A stretch of 64,000 nt of DNA. Origin: Limobrevibacterium gyesilva. Its GTDB lineage: Bacteria; Pseudomonadota; Alphaproteobacteria; Acetobacterales; Acetobacteraceae. The position numbers and the translations under genes are program-made. This document shows, piece by piece, positions 39,569-49,100 of this stretch (the stretch's first letter is position 1; each line of letters begins with the position of its first letter). Location: contig NZ_JAPDNT010000007.1 in NCBI RefSeq assembly GCF_025989185.1, forward strand, positions 121,559 through 185,558, in the 5' to 3' direction. Under the pieces are notes generated by a model. The model saw only the letters and a program-made list of their open reading frames with translations, made no database searches and had not been told where the DNA came from.

Positions 39569-40903
39569 ATGGCGGACACGCATCAGCACGCCACGGCACC
39601 GCCGGTCGTCCTGTTCGGCGGCGGAAGTCCCAATACCGAGCAGCATCTGCGCGGTGCCATCCAGCGCCTCGGCTACAACCTTGCCGCCGAACGGCCCGCG
39701 GGCGAGCCCGATACGGCCCGCAAATGCATCGGCGTCCTGCTGACGGATGGCGACGGCGGTGCGATCCGCCGTTGGCTGCACGCTCTCGACCGGCGCCAGC
39801 TTCGCGTGCTGGTCGTGGTGCCGCAGGGCTTGCGCGTCGACTGCGACCTGTTCGGGCCTTACGACGAGGTGATCTTCGCGCCGTTCTCGTCCGATGAGCT
39901 CGACCTGCGGCTGCGCCGCCTTGCCGCCGCGATGCCGCGCGTCCCGGCGCCGGCGGGCGATGGCCTGGTCGGGCAGGCGCCCTGGTTCGTCGACGCGCTG
40001 CGCACCCTGCGCAAGCTGTCGTCCTGCGACCTTACCGTGCTCATCGAAGGCGAAACCGGCACCGGGAAGGAACTGGCAGCGCGGGCGCTGCACGATCTCA
40101 GCGCGCGCCGGTCCGGGGCGTTCGTGCCGGTGAACTGCGCCGCCTTGCCTGACGGCATGCTGGAGAACGAACTGTTCGGCCATCGCGCCGGCGCCTTCAC
40201 CGATGCGCGCATGGCGGCCGGCGGGCTGGTCGAACAGGCCGATGGCGGCACGCTGTTTCTCGACGAGATCGACGCGCTCAGCCCGCATGCCCAGGCCGTG
40301 CTCCTGCGTTTCCTGCAAAGCAAGGAATACCGCCGCCTCGGCGGCGATGTCCTGCGCCACGCCGATGCCCGGGTCGTGGCGGCAGCCAACACCTCGCTCG
40401 CGGAACTCACGGCCGCGCGCCGCTTCCGTGCTGATCTGTATTTCCGGCTCGATGTCGGCCGGGTGGTGATGCCGCCGCTGCGCGAGCGGCCCGGCGATGC
40501 GATGCGCCTCGCGATCCATTTCCTCGACCGGATCAACGCAACCGGCCCGCGCCGGCTGCGCTTCGCACCGGACACGCTCGCCTGGATCGAAGCGCAGCCA
40601 TGGCCGGGCAATGTCCGCGAGTTGCAAAGCTTCGTCGAACGGCAGGCGGTGCTCGCCGAGCACGACATCATCGCGCCGCCCGCGACGCGCGGCCCAGCGG
40701 CAGCGGCGGAAAGCCTGCGGCAGGTGAAGGCAGCCGCGCTCCAGGCGGCCGAGGCCGGCTATCTGCAACGGGTCATGCGCGATGTCGGCGGCAACGTCTC
40801 CGCCGCCGCCCGGCTGGCCGGCACCGAGCGGCGGACCTTCGGGCGCCTGCTCAAGAAGCACGGCCTCGACCGCCGCAGCTTCCAGGACGAGCGCGGGGCA
40901 TGA
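39569..40903 (+). CDS. Sigma-54-type AAA+ transcriptional activator
   Basis: This 444-residue bacterial enhancer-binding protein has an N-terminal ~115-residue receiver-like domain (VVLFGGGSPNTEQ to APFSSDELDLRLRRL). The domain lacks a clear phospho-acceptor pattern. The AAA+ domain has Walker A GETGTGKE (161-168) and Walker B GGTLFLDEID (226-235). The C-terminal Fis-type helix-turn-helix reads GGNVSAAARLAGTERRTFGRLL. The sigma-54 contact loop is GAFTDA (208-213), not the canonical GAFTGA. It is divergent from the di-haem cytochrome operon, its likely target, and convergent end-to-end with the eCIS effector gene. Confidence 0.88.
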   Translation: MADTHQHATAPPVVLFGGGSPNTEQHLRGAIQRLGYNLAAERPAGEPDTARKCIGVLLTDGDGGAIRRWLHALDRRQLRVLVVVPQGLRVDCDLFGPYDEVIFAPFSSDELDLRLRRLAAAMPRVPAPAGDGLVGQAPWFVDALRTLRKLSSCDLTVLIEGETGTGKELAARALHDLSARRSGAFVPVNCAALPDGMLENELFGHRAGAFTDARMAAGGLVEQADGGTLFLDEIDALSPHAQAVLLRFLQSKEYRRLGGDVLRHADARVVAAANTSLAELTAARRFRADLYFRLDVGRVVMPPLRERPGDAMRLAIHFLDRINATGPRRLRFAPDTLAWIEAQPWPGNVRELQSFVERQAVLAEHDIIAPPATRGPAAAAESLRQVKAAALQAAEAGYLQRVMRDVGGNVSAAARLAGTERRTFGRLLKKHGLDRRSFQDERGA

Positions 40904-43900
40904 TCACACCAGGGCCAGGAAGGCGGACTTCATCAGGTCCGCCACGTCGATCTCGGGGCGTTGGATGTCGATCTTGTTGATGTCGAAATCCAGGCCATTG
41001 GCCTCGCTCCACTTCACCGGCGCCGTGAAGCCCACTTCCAGTTCCGGGCCGAACTTGCCCAGCGGCTCCTTCCACGGCCCCCAGGTCTTGGACACCGAGG
41101 TCAGCCAGAGGTCGACCGAGACGGTCAGGCTGGCATTGGCGTTCACCTCGAACTGCGGGCGCGCCACGCCGCACACGGTTGCCGCCACCGACAACCCCTC
41201 CTGGCGCGACCAGTGGATGCCGACATGGGCGCCGCCATGCGCCTCCAGGCCCAACCTCGCGTCGAGGCCGACACGGCCCTTTCCCTCGGCCGGCCCGACC
41301 TCGATCTTGAGGCCGCCGCCGATATCCAGCGTGAGTCCGGCGCCGGCGGGCACAGTGAAGTCGCCGCATCCGTCGATGACCGCGTCCTCGGGATGTTCGA
41401 GGTCGAATTTCACGCCGGCCCGGGCATTCTCCAGTATTCCCGGGCCAAGGAAGGCGTCGAGGTCGAGATTGGCGTCGAAGAACGCGAACACGCCGATGCC
41501 GAAGCCGGCGATCGATATGCCCCAGATCGGGAAGTCAGGCGTCGCCCCATGGGCCAGGCGCTTGGTGTCGCCCCATTTCCTGAACACCTCGAGATGCGGC
41601 TTCAGGCTCACTTCGCCGGCCACGATCACCCGTGCGTCCGGCGTCACCTCCAGCCCCGCGGCGCCGCGCAGCACCTTGCCGAACACGACCTCGGCCGCAC
41701 CCTTGCCGGAGACGGTGAACTTGTCCGCGGGCTTATCCGGCCGCGGCGTTCCGTCGGCGTCGCGGGCCATATTGGTCGCGACGATATCGACCGCACCCTT
41801 GGCCGGCCCTTTCTCGAAGTCGCCGTGGCCGTGAATGGTCACGGCCGCGCCGTCGACGGCGACTTCCAGCGTGCCCTTCACGGCGGCGATCTGGAAGTCC
41901 GCGCCGCCGGCGCCGCTGACATGCCATTCGCCGGTTTCGGGGTCGCGCCGCGCATGCACCGAAACGGTGGCGTTCTGCACGCCCGGGATCTTGTCCACCG
42001 GCAGTTTGATGTTGTCGGCGGCGATGACCACGCCCTGCTCGGGATTCCACGACACCTGCACCACGGCGCCGGCGAGTGCGCCCGCAAGCTTCAACTCGCC
42101 GGAAACGCCGACCCCGAGCCCGCCTGCCGCGGCCGGAGCGGCCGTATCGGTCCCGCCGCCGGCCGCTTCGCCGTCTTTCATCCCCCCGGGCGCGCCACGC
42201 GAAATGCTCACCGAGACATGACCCGAGGCAACGCCAGGCAGGGCGCCCGCCCGGATATCCTGTTCCAGCTTCAGCGTGAACGCATCGGTCGCGTAGTCGT
42301 AATCGAAGCTGGCACGCGTATCTTTCAGGAACGCGAGATCGAAGTCGAAGCTGCCCAATACGTGCGGCCCCTGCTTGCCGATTGTCGCGGTCAGCCGCCC
42401 GCTGCCAAGCCCGTCGATCACCAGAATGGCCGAGCCCTCGACGAACACCCCGGCGGAATTGGCGCCGAGCCGCAGGCTCGCCTCCGGCACATGGATAGTG
42501 CCGAGATCCAGCCGCTGCGCGGGCAGGGGAACATCGACGAACAGGCTGTCGCCGCGAATGCTCGCGGGGAAGTCGAAGCCCGGGAACAGCGCCTTGGTGG
42601 CGGTCACCCGGGCGTCGGCGTACAGCTCACCATCGGCGCTGATGCCGGCCTCCACAACCTCGAACGGGCTGCTGCCCTTGATGGCCGCGGCGCGCTTTTC
42701 GGCCAGTTCGCTCAACCGTTCCTGGATCTGCTTCTTGTCGACGTAGCCGCCGAAGCCGAGATTGCGCGACTGCTTGATGTCGAACGAGAGCGCGGGGCCG
42801 AACGTCACCGCATCCACCTTGTCGAAGGCCTTCCCGGTCAGCGTCCCGGTCACGCGGCCCTCCTTGATCGAGTCCTGGATCGTGTAGTCGATGCCGTCCT
42901 TCTCGTTGAGCCTGAAGCCCTTGTAGATCTCGCCGTTCGGGCGGTCCGCGAGGCGGTAGCGCAGCTCGCCCGCCTTGCCGCCCTTGACGCGCGCGAGCCG
43001 CCGGCGCGCGCCGCCCGCCGGGCTGGTGAACACGTGCACGTCGCTGGGGCCGGTTCCCTGCTTGTATTTTTTCGTCATGAGCAGGCCTTCGGCGGCCAGC
43101 TCGTCGTCCGTCAGCACGCGCAGCTGCTGCAGGTGGTCGCCGTCCTCGATCTCGCTGCGCGTCCAGTGCAGTTCGGAGAACTTGCCTTCCAGCGCCTCGA
43201 CCTTGCGGAAGACGATCTGCCAGCTTTCGCGCACCTCGGCCGCGTCCGGTTCCTTCATCGCCGCCCGGTCGGGCTTCCAGAAACTCCCCTTGTTCCCCTT
43301 TGATCCCTTGGTCTTGCCCGAAGCGGCCTTGATCAGGGCGGTCAACTGGCTGTTGATGTGGCCGCTGACCTGGCTCCCGGCCGTGCGGTTGGCATCCTGT
43401 TGCCATAGCCACATGTTCTCGAACGCGTCGGCGCCGCCGAGCTGCAGGTCCTGGATGTGGTCGGCGTCGGAATACGTGTCCTTGCCGGTCTTGCCGCTCT
43501 TGTCCCAGGACGGCACGACGAGCTTGTGGCTCGGGTCCGCCCGGTTCGCGAGGCGCGCCTTGTCGGCCAGTTCCTCCTGCGTGCCGATCAGCATGAAATC
43601 CGCTTTGCCGGGGTCTTGCCTGGCGAGGATCAGGTAGAAGACGCGGCTGCCATTCTCATCCGTGACCACCGACTTCTTCCTCGCCCCCGCGACTTCGGGG
43701 ATGAGCGCCTTGATCTTGGGCACGGCGCCCTTCGCGATCATGCCATTCACCCAGGTCTCGTAGGCGTAATGGCTGGTGGAACGCGGGGTACGGCCTTTGA
43801 ACGTAAAGGGCTTGGTCTTGTAGATCGGGTCGAACTCCGGGCCGGGGCTTCCTTGCACATCTTTCGCGGTATGCCTGGCAGTGCCCTTCAGGTCGCCGGC

Positions 43901-44905
43901 CACCATGGGCAATTGCAAGGTCGGCACTTCCATCGTGCCTTTCTTCTTGCCGATCTTCTTGGCCTCGATGCGGCCGAGCGTGGGCGCGCCGGGATCGAAC
44001 ACCTTCGGATCGTCGGCGACCTCCTCGTCCTTCTTGATCTCTGATGGCGCCTTGGCTTCGGGGGCGGGCTTCTTGACCTCCGCCTTTGCCTCGGCACCGG
44101 TCTTGCGTTGCAGCCGCGCCGGCTGCGCCCGCGCCGAGCCGCCGCCCTGCTGGATGGTGTGCACCAGCTCATGCGCCAGCAGCTGCCGCCCCCCGCCCGT
44201 GTCGGGCCGGTAGCGGCCGGCGCCGAAGAACACGTCGCGGCCGACGGTGAACGCCTTGGCGCCGACCGCCCGCGCGGCCGTTGCCGCGGGCGCTCCGGTG
44301 TGCACCCGTACGCCGCCGAAATCGCGCCCGAGCCGGCTCTCCATGTTGGCGCGCGTTTCCGGCGACAGCGGTGCGCCGCCTCCGGCCCGCGCGTGCTCCA
44401 CGGTTGCCTGCACGCCGGTCGGCGCCGGCCCGGAACCGTCCGCCGCCTTCTTCTGAACGTGATCGACCAGGGACGCGCCGCAATCGCCGTTCTTGTGCGG
44501 GTCCTCGTCCGGCGTCACCGTTGCCTTGCATGTGTCGACCGCACGCTGCAGCGGCAACATGCCTTCGGTCTTTCGCGCCTCCTCCTCGCGCTGTTCGGGG
44601 CCGGGGGCAGGGCGATGGCGTCCGGGCAGGGGCACCGGGGGATGGCGGCGTTTCTCGGATGCCGTTTCCTCGGGGTATTCCAGCAGCGCGCGCTGGATGG
44701 CGAGCGGGGCGATCGCCGGAGCCGGCGCGGCCGCCCCATCGGGCATGCGCATGGCGCGGTCGGCGACGCGATCGGCCTCCTGCTCGAACCGGTCGCGCGC
44801 CGGGCCCACCTCGAGCTTGGCCTGCACCGGCGGTCGCGCGGCCCGCTTCGGCGCGCGTTTTGCCGGGGCCGGCCGCGCCTTGCCGCGGGCGAGGGCCAGC
44901 GCCAC
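40904..44905 (-). CDS. DUF4157 eCIS-associated protein with HNH-like nuclease motif (candidate effector)
   Basis: This 1,333-residue protein comes last in the injection-system gene run. The DUF4157 core spans about 179-253 (LSPETRANMESRLGRDFGG to LLAHELVHTIQQ) and includes a zincin-like HELVH at 245-249. DUF4157 is a known marker of proteins encoded with extracellular contractile injection systems. Residues 478-507 carry an HNH/endonuclease-VII-like motif (DADHIQDLQLGG...N497...N506). Residues ~650-1333 are repetitive and beta-rich with no motif I can name. It starts at a GTG with GGAG upstream. The N-terminus is Lys/Arg/Pro-rich and low-complexity, with no signal peptide. Confidence 0.85.
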   Translation of the reverse strand: MALALARGKARPAPAKRAPKRAARPPVQAKLEVGPARDRFEQEADRVADRAMRMPDGAAAPAPAIAPLAIQRALLEYPEETASEKRRHPPVPLPGRHRPAPGPEQREEEARKTEGMLPLQRAVDTCKATVTPDEDPHKNGDCGASLVDHVQKKAADGSGPAPTGVQATVEHARAGGGAPLSPETRANMESRLGRDFGGVRVHTGAPAATAARAVGAKAFTVGRDVFFGAGRYRPDTGGGRQLLAHELVHTIQQGGGSARAQPARLQRKTGAEAKAEVKKPAPEAKAPSEIKKDEEVADDPKVFDPGAPTLGRIEAKKIGKKKGTMEVPTLQLPMVAGDLKGTARHTAKDVQGSPGPEFDPIYKTKPFTFKGRTPRSTSHYAYETWVNGMIAKGAVPKIKALIPEVAGARKKSVVTDENGSRVFYLILARQDPGKADFMLIGTQEELADKARLANRADPSHKLVVPSWDKSGKTGKDTYSDADHIQDLQLGGADAFENMWLWQQDANRTAGSQVSGHINSQLTALIKAASGKTKGSKGNKGSFWKPDRAAMKEPDAAEVRESWQIVFRKVEALEGKFSELHWTRSEIEDGDHLQQLRVLTDDELAAEGLLMTKKYKQGTGPSDVHVFTSPAGGARRRLARVKGGKAGELRYRLADRPNGEIYKGFRLNEKDGIDYTIQDSIKEGRVTGTLTGKAFDKVDAVTFGPALSFDIKQSRNLGFGGYVDKKQIQERLSELAEKRAAAIKGSSPFEVVEAGISADGELYADARVTATKALFPGFDFPASIRGDSLFVDVPLPAQRLDLGTIHVPEASLRLGANSAGVFVEGSAILVIDGLGSGRLTATIGKQGPHVLGSFDFDLAFLKDTRASFDYDYATDAFTLKLEQDIRAGALPGVASGHVSVSISRGAPGGMKDGEAAGGGTDTAAPAAAGGLGVGVSGELKLAGALAGAVVQVSWNPEQGVVIAADNIKLPVDKIPGVQNATVSVHARRDPETGEWHVSGAGGADFQIAAVKGTLEVAVDGAAVTIHGHGDFEKGPAKGAVDIVATNMARDADGTPRPDKPADKFTVSGKGAAEVVFGKVLRGAAGLEVTPDARVIVAGEVSLKPHLEVFRKWGDTKRLAHGATPDFPIWGISIAGFGIGVFAFFDANLDLDAFLGPGILENARAGVKFDLEHPEDAVIDGCGDFTVPAGAGLTLDIGGGLKIEVGPAEGKGRVGLDARLGLEAHGGAHVGIHWSRQEGLSVAATVCGVARPQFEVNANASLTVSVDLWLTSVSKTWGPWKEPLGKFGPELEVGFTAPVKWSEANGLDFDINKIDIQRPEIDVADLMKSAFLALV

Positions 44906-44911
44906 GCGCCG

Positions 44912-46159
44912 CTACTCCGTCCGCGCCAGCACGTCGCGGAGCACGCGTTTCAGCGCCTGCGCGTCACGCAAGGCGGGCAGGCCGAAGGCGTCGCGCACCT
45001 TGTCGTCGGCAGCGGCGGCGATGTCGGCCAGCGCGCTCCGGTCGCGCAGGCCCAGCGTGTTCGCCCGCGCGAACAATTCCTCGCCACTCAGCCGCACCGG
45101 CGCGAAACGCGGGTCCAGTGCGACGAGATCGAGCACCAGCAAAGGCGGGGCGGCCTTCTCCGGCACCCCCACGGCCAGCGCCACCCCCTGCGTCGGCGGC
45201 ACGCGGGTTCCCGCATCGGGATCCTGCTTCAGCACGAACCCCTGGCGCCGGTCATCGACCACGAGCTCGATGCCGCTCACGGTCAGCCCGGTCTTCTCCA
45301 GCATCGCGCGCGCATCGGGCAACCGCAGGCCGACCAGCGCGGGCACGCCAACATCCGTGTGGATGCCGACCACGAGGTCCACGGCGCTGCCTTTCGGCAC
45401 GGCGGTATTTGCCTCGGGCGCATGGCGGATGACCTGCCCGGCCTGCTCCGGGGCGTCCACCTCCGTGCGCGCCCCTGGCTGCAACCCCACCGCGGCGAGC
45501 AGGCGCACCGCCTCGGCTTCGGCGCGCCCGACCAGGTCGGGAACCTTCACCGTGTCCGCCTGCCCGCCGCCGGCATCATCGGCCGGCGGCCGGCAGATGT
45601 CGGGCGGGGCGGCGCCGAGCTGGATGTCGCGATAGAACACACGGCCGGGCGCGGCCGGAATCTGCTCGGTGCCGGCATACAGCACCGCGCCATCGGGGCC
45701 GTTGACCCGCAGCGTGACCGGCCCGGTGCCGGGAACGGCCATGCTGAAGGCGCCGACCGCGTCGGTGCAGCCGAAGCCGCGCACCTCGCCTTTCGGGCCA
45801 CGCGCACTCACGGTCAGGCCGGATTTCGGCTGGCCGTCCTGGGATACGCGGCCCCATAGCACCGTTGCATCGGCGCTCGGCGCCGGCGTCGGCACCTGGG
45901 CGCGGGCGAACTCGCTCTCCACGCGGGCGACACGCAGGGCCTGGCGCGCGGACAGCAGCGCAAGGGCCTGGGCACGTGGGTCGTCGGCGCCGAAACGGGC
46001 CTGCGCGCGGAACGCCTCGCGGGCGAGCTGCGTCCCGCGTCCCGCCAGCAACGGCCGCGCCGCGCCGATGCCGGCGAGCCTGGCCCGGTCCCCGGCCGGC
46101 GCCATCGCCAGCAGATCGGTCAGGGCCGCTGCTTCGTCGGGTCCGGAACGGTCAGCCAT
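44912..46159 (-). CDS. PASTA-domain protein in the eCIS locus
   Basis: This 415-residue protein has a helical N-terminus (1-90) and an Ig-like, carboxypeptidase-regulatory-type beta domain (about 98-180). Two PASTA repeats follow (about 205-266 starting VKVPDLVGRAEAEA, and 269-333 starting VGVPALVGLRLPDA), then a helical C-terminus (~340-415). It has no signal peptide or membrane helix. PASTA domains are best known from Ser/Thr kinases and penicillin-binding proteins, where some bind peptidoglycan fragments. Here, between fibre and effector genes, it may be a cargo adaptor or a wall-contacting particle component (inference). Confidence 0.82.
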   Translation of the reverse strand: MADRSGPDEAAALTDLLAMAPAGDRARLAGIGAARPLLAGRGTQLAREAFRAQARFGADDPRAQALALLSARQALRVARVESEFARAQVPTPAPSADATVLWGRVSQDGQPKSGLTVSARGPKGEVRGFGCTDAVGAFSMAVPGTGPVTLRVNGPDGAVLYAGTEQIPAAPGRVFYRDIQLGAAPPDICRPPADDAGGGQADTVKVPDLVGRAEAEAVRLLAAVGLQPGARTEVDAPEQAGQVIRHAPEANTAVPKGSAVDLVVGIHTDVGVPALVGLRLPDARAMLEKTGLTVSGIELVVDDRRQGFVLKQDPDAGTRVPPTQGVALAVGVPEKAAPPLLVLDLVALDPRFAPVRLSGEELFARANTLGLRDRSALADIAAAADDKVRDAFGLPALRDAQALKRVLRDVLARTE

Positions 46160-46162
46160 GGC

Positions 46163-49100
46163 TCATCCCCCCTGCACGATGGCGTTGCCCACCAGATACT
46201 TGTTGTTCTCGGCGGCGTTCTGTCGGTTGAAGGCGTTGCAGGCGTTGGCCTGGAACAGTTCGATCATGCTGCGGTTCGGCGTCAGCACGCTCACCGAGGC
46301 GGCGCCGAGCGCGTAGAAGCAGTGCGTGCCCTGGTTGTCGGCCGTCTCGTTCATCAGGGCGAGCGTCGCCGCCGACAGGAACACCGGCCTGAACGCGCCG
46401 AGCCCCAACGGCTCCTTGAACCGGTTGTCGGCCACGTGCACCGAGAACCCGAAGACGAGCGCGTTGGTCAGGATGAAGTCGAGCAGCAGGTCGCAGGTGC
46501 ACTGGTTCGATGTCATCACGACGTCGTCGGTGCTGATCAGCAACACGGCGCTCGCCGCCACCTGCACGTCCGCGGCAAGCGCGTCGAGCGAGACCTGGTT
46601 GGCGTTGAACAGCACCTCGCCGCCGAAGAACAGGTCGTCGTCATCGCTGTTGAACGTGGTGCGGTCGGCCGGCCCGGCATCGACCAGGGTCAGGCCGCTG
46701 AAGCCGAGGAACTGCAAATAGAGCTCGGTGGAAAATCCGAGATCCAGGATCGCCACCACCAGTCCGCCGAGCAGGTCGATGAAAGCCAGCAGCGGGTCGC
46801 CATTCTTCTGCGCCACCGCGCCGTAAGTGGTCTGGGCCGACGTGGACAGCCCGTATCCCGCGGCCCCTGCCGACGGAACCACCGGCACGCGGAACAGCCG
46901 CGCCCCGCCACGGCTGGTGAACTGGTTGTCGCACACGCTTATCGGGCCCACGGCGATGACTTCCAGCGCACGGCCCTCGGGCGTCACCACCACGTTGTCG
47001 TGCACGCGCAGGGCCGGCGCGCCGTCCTGGCGCAGGCCAGCGCGGTTGAGGAAGGGCAGGGTGAACGGCACCGACCCCGGCAGCACGAGCCCGAACACCA
47101 CGCCGCCGCGCCTGCCGGGTCGCATTGTCTCGGTGGAGCGGACGCCGTTGTCCTTGATCCGGTTGCGCTCCACCACCGCACCCTCGGCCAGCAGCACGAA
47201 CAGGCCGCAGATGGGGTCGCCGGCGGTGTTGCCGCAATCTGCGACGACGTTGTCGCGCACCACCAGCCGCTCGCAGAATGCAAGGGTGATGCCCCCGAAC
47301 GCCGCGTGGACGCGCTGGTCGTCCGTGAGCGTCGGCACGTCGAGCGCCATGCAGGCGGTGATGCGGTTATGCGTGATCTCCAGACCCTCGACGGAGATGT
47401 AGTCCGCCGCCCGCGACAGGTCGAAGAAGCGGACGACGGAGATGCCGCAGGCGCCCATCTGCGCGATGCTGTTGTCGAGGATGGCCACGTCGACCAGCGC
47501 GCCTTCTGAGACGGGGACGAGAGGCGTGCCGTCATCGGTTCCGCCGCCCGGATCGGGATCGATGGTGATGCAGCCGTTGTCGTCCACACTGACCGTCAGG
47601 CCGATCGAGGTGAACGCGCCCTGGCCTCTGACGCCGACCGGCAGGTCGGCAATGAGGTCGCCGCGCGCGGCACCGCCGATGCCGGCCGGGTCGGCGTGCA
47701 CGAAGCGCACGCTGCCGAGGATGATGCCGTGGCCGTTGCCGCGGCGGATCAGGTTGTCGCGGATGCGCACGCGCCGCGAGCCGCCGCCGATCTGCAGGCC
47801 GCCGAGCGGCTGGCTCTGGCGCTGCGCCGCCGCGTCCACCTCGATGCGGCAGCGCTCGACGCGCAGGTCGTCGCCGGCGAGATAGACGGCGGGCTGCAGG
47901 TCGGTCTGCGTGTTGCCGCCGAGGGGGGCGGCAAGCGGCTGAAGGTCGATGCCGCAGCCCAGCACCTCGGCGCCGCGCAGCCCGGTGCCGATCACCGCCA
48001 CCGTGTCGCGGGCGCTGATGGCCAGCGCCTCGAGCATGGTCCGGATGACCGGTGCGGTGTCGTTGCCGTCCAGGTGGATTGCCGGGACCGTGGGGGCGGC
48101 GAATCCGAGCGCGCGGATGCGGATGTCGCTGGAGTTGCTGACGGTGATGAGCGCGCTGCCCGTGCCGGTCAGCAGGCTGTCCGGGCCGCAGCCGGTGATC
48201 GTGATGTTGCTGCGCCCGTCGATGAGGACGTTCCCGGCATAGGTGCCGCGCAGCATGCAGATCTCGCCGCCGCCCGCGGGCAGCAGGTCGATCGCCTGCT
48301 GGATCGAGCCGACATCGCCGAACGAGGCCTGTCCGTCGCCGACCGTGACGGTGCAGCAGCCGCCCATCTCGCACAGCGGGCGGAAGCGGTGGCGGCAGTC
48401 ATGCGGGGTCGGCGCCGGGTTGCCGTTGGCATCGAGGCTCCAGGTAATGATCGCCAACGGTGTGAGGAACACCCGTGGCCCCATCGGCGACAGGCCCTGC
48501 TGCAGCGCCCAGGGCACGACGATATCGGGCGTGTTCGGGCGTGCCGCGACGACCCAGTAATCGCTGGGCCGGCCGGTGTCGGAGAAGGTGACGGTGAGGC
48601 CGGTGCCACCCAGCGTCTGCGCGGTGTTGACCGTGAAGCCAAGGTCCGGCGTGGCCGCCTGGCCGGACCCGCCGGTCCACAGCCGGAGGAAGAAATACTG
48701 GCGATCCTCCACCGGGTCGCGGTTGCTGAGCGCGTGCGCGCCCGGGCCGGTGAACCAGTCGAGCCAGGCCTGTGGCACGGCGGTGGCGATGACGATGGAC
48801 TGGTCGTCGGGGTCGTAGCTGCGCTCGACGGTCGCGAGCATCCCTGTGGGCTCCGCGACCTTCTCGCCGTTGGGCAGCAGCGCGCCCCAGCGCAGCACTT
48901 CGATCGCCTGGCCGGCCAGCGGGAAATGCGCCTGGTCGCGCGGCGGGGTGAGGAAGTGGATGCGCCGCAGCGTGGTGCCGCCGCCCGGCTCCTGGAACGG
49001 CTGCGCCTGCACGCGGTACAGCGGCGAGGCGTTGTCGGCACCCCAGATGAACCGGCCGGGTGCGGTGATCTGCACCCGGAACGCCTGATTGTCGGCGCCG

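Noticed and set aside
40961..43303. Long plus-strand frame opposite the DUF4157 protein
   Set aside because: It lies antisense to clear DUF4157, HELVH and HNH-like motifs and shows no domain of its own.
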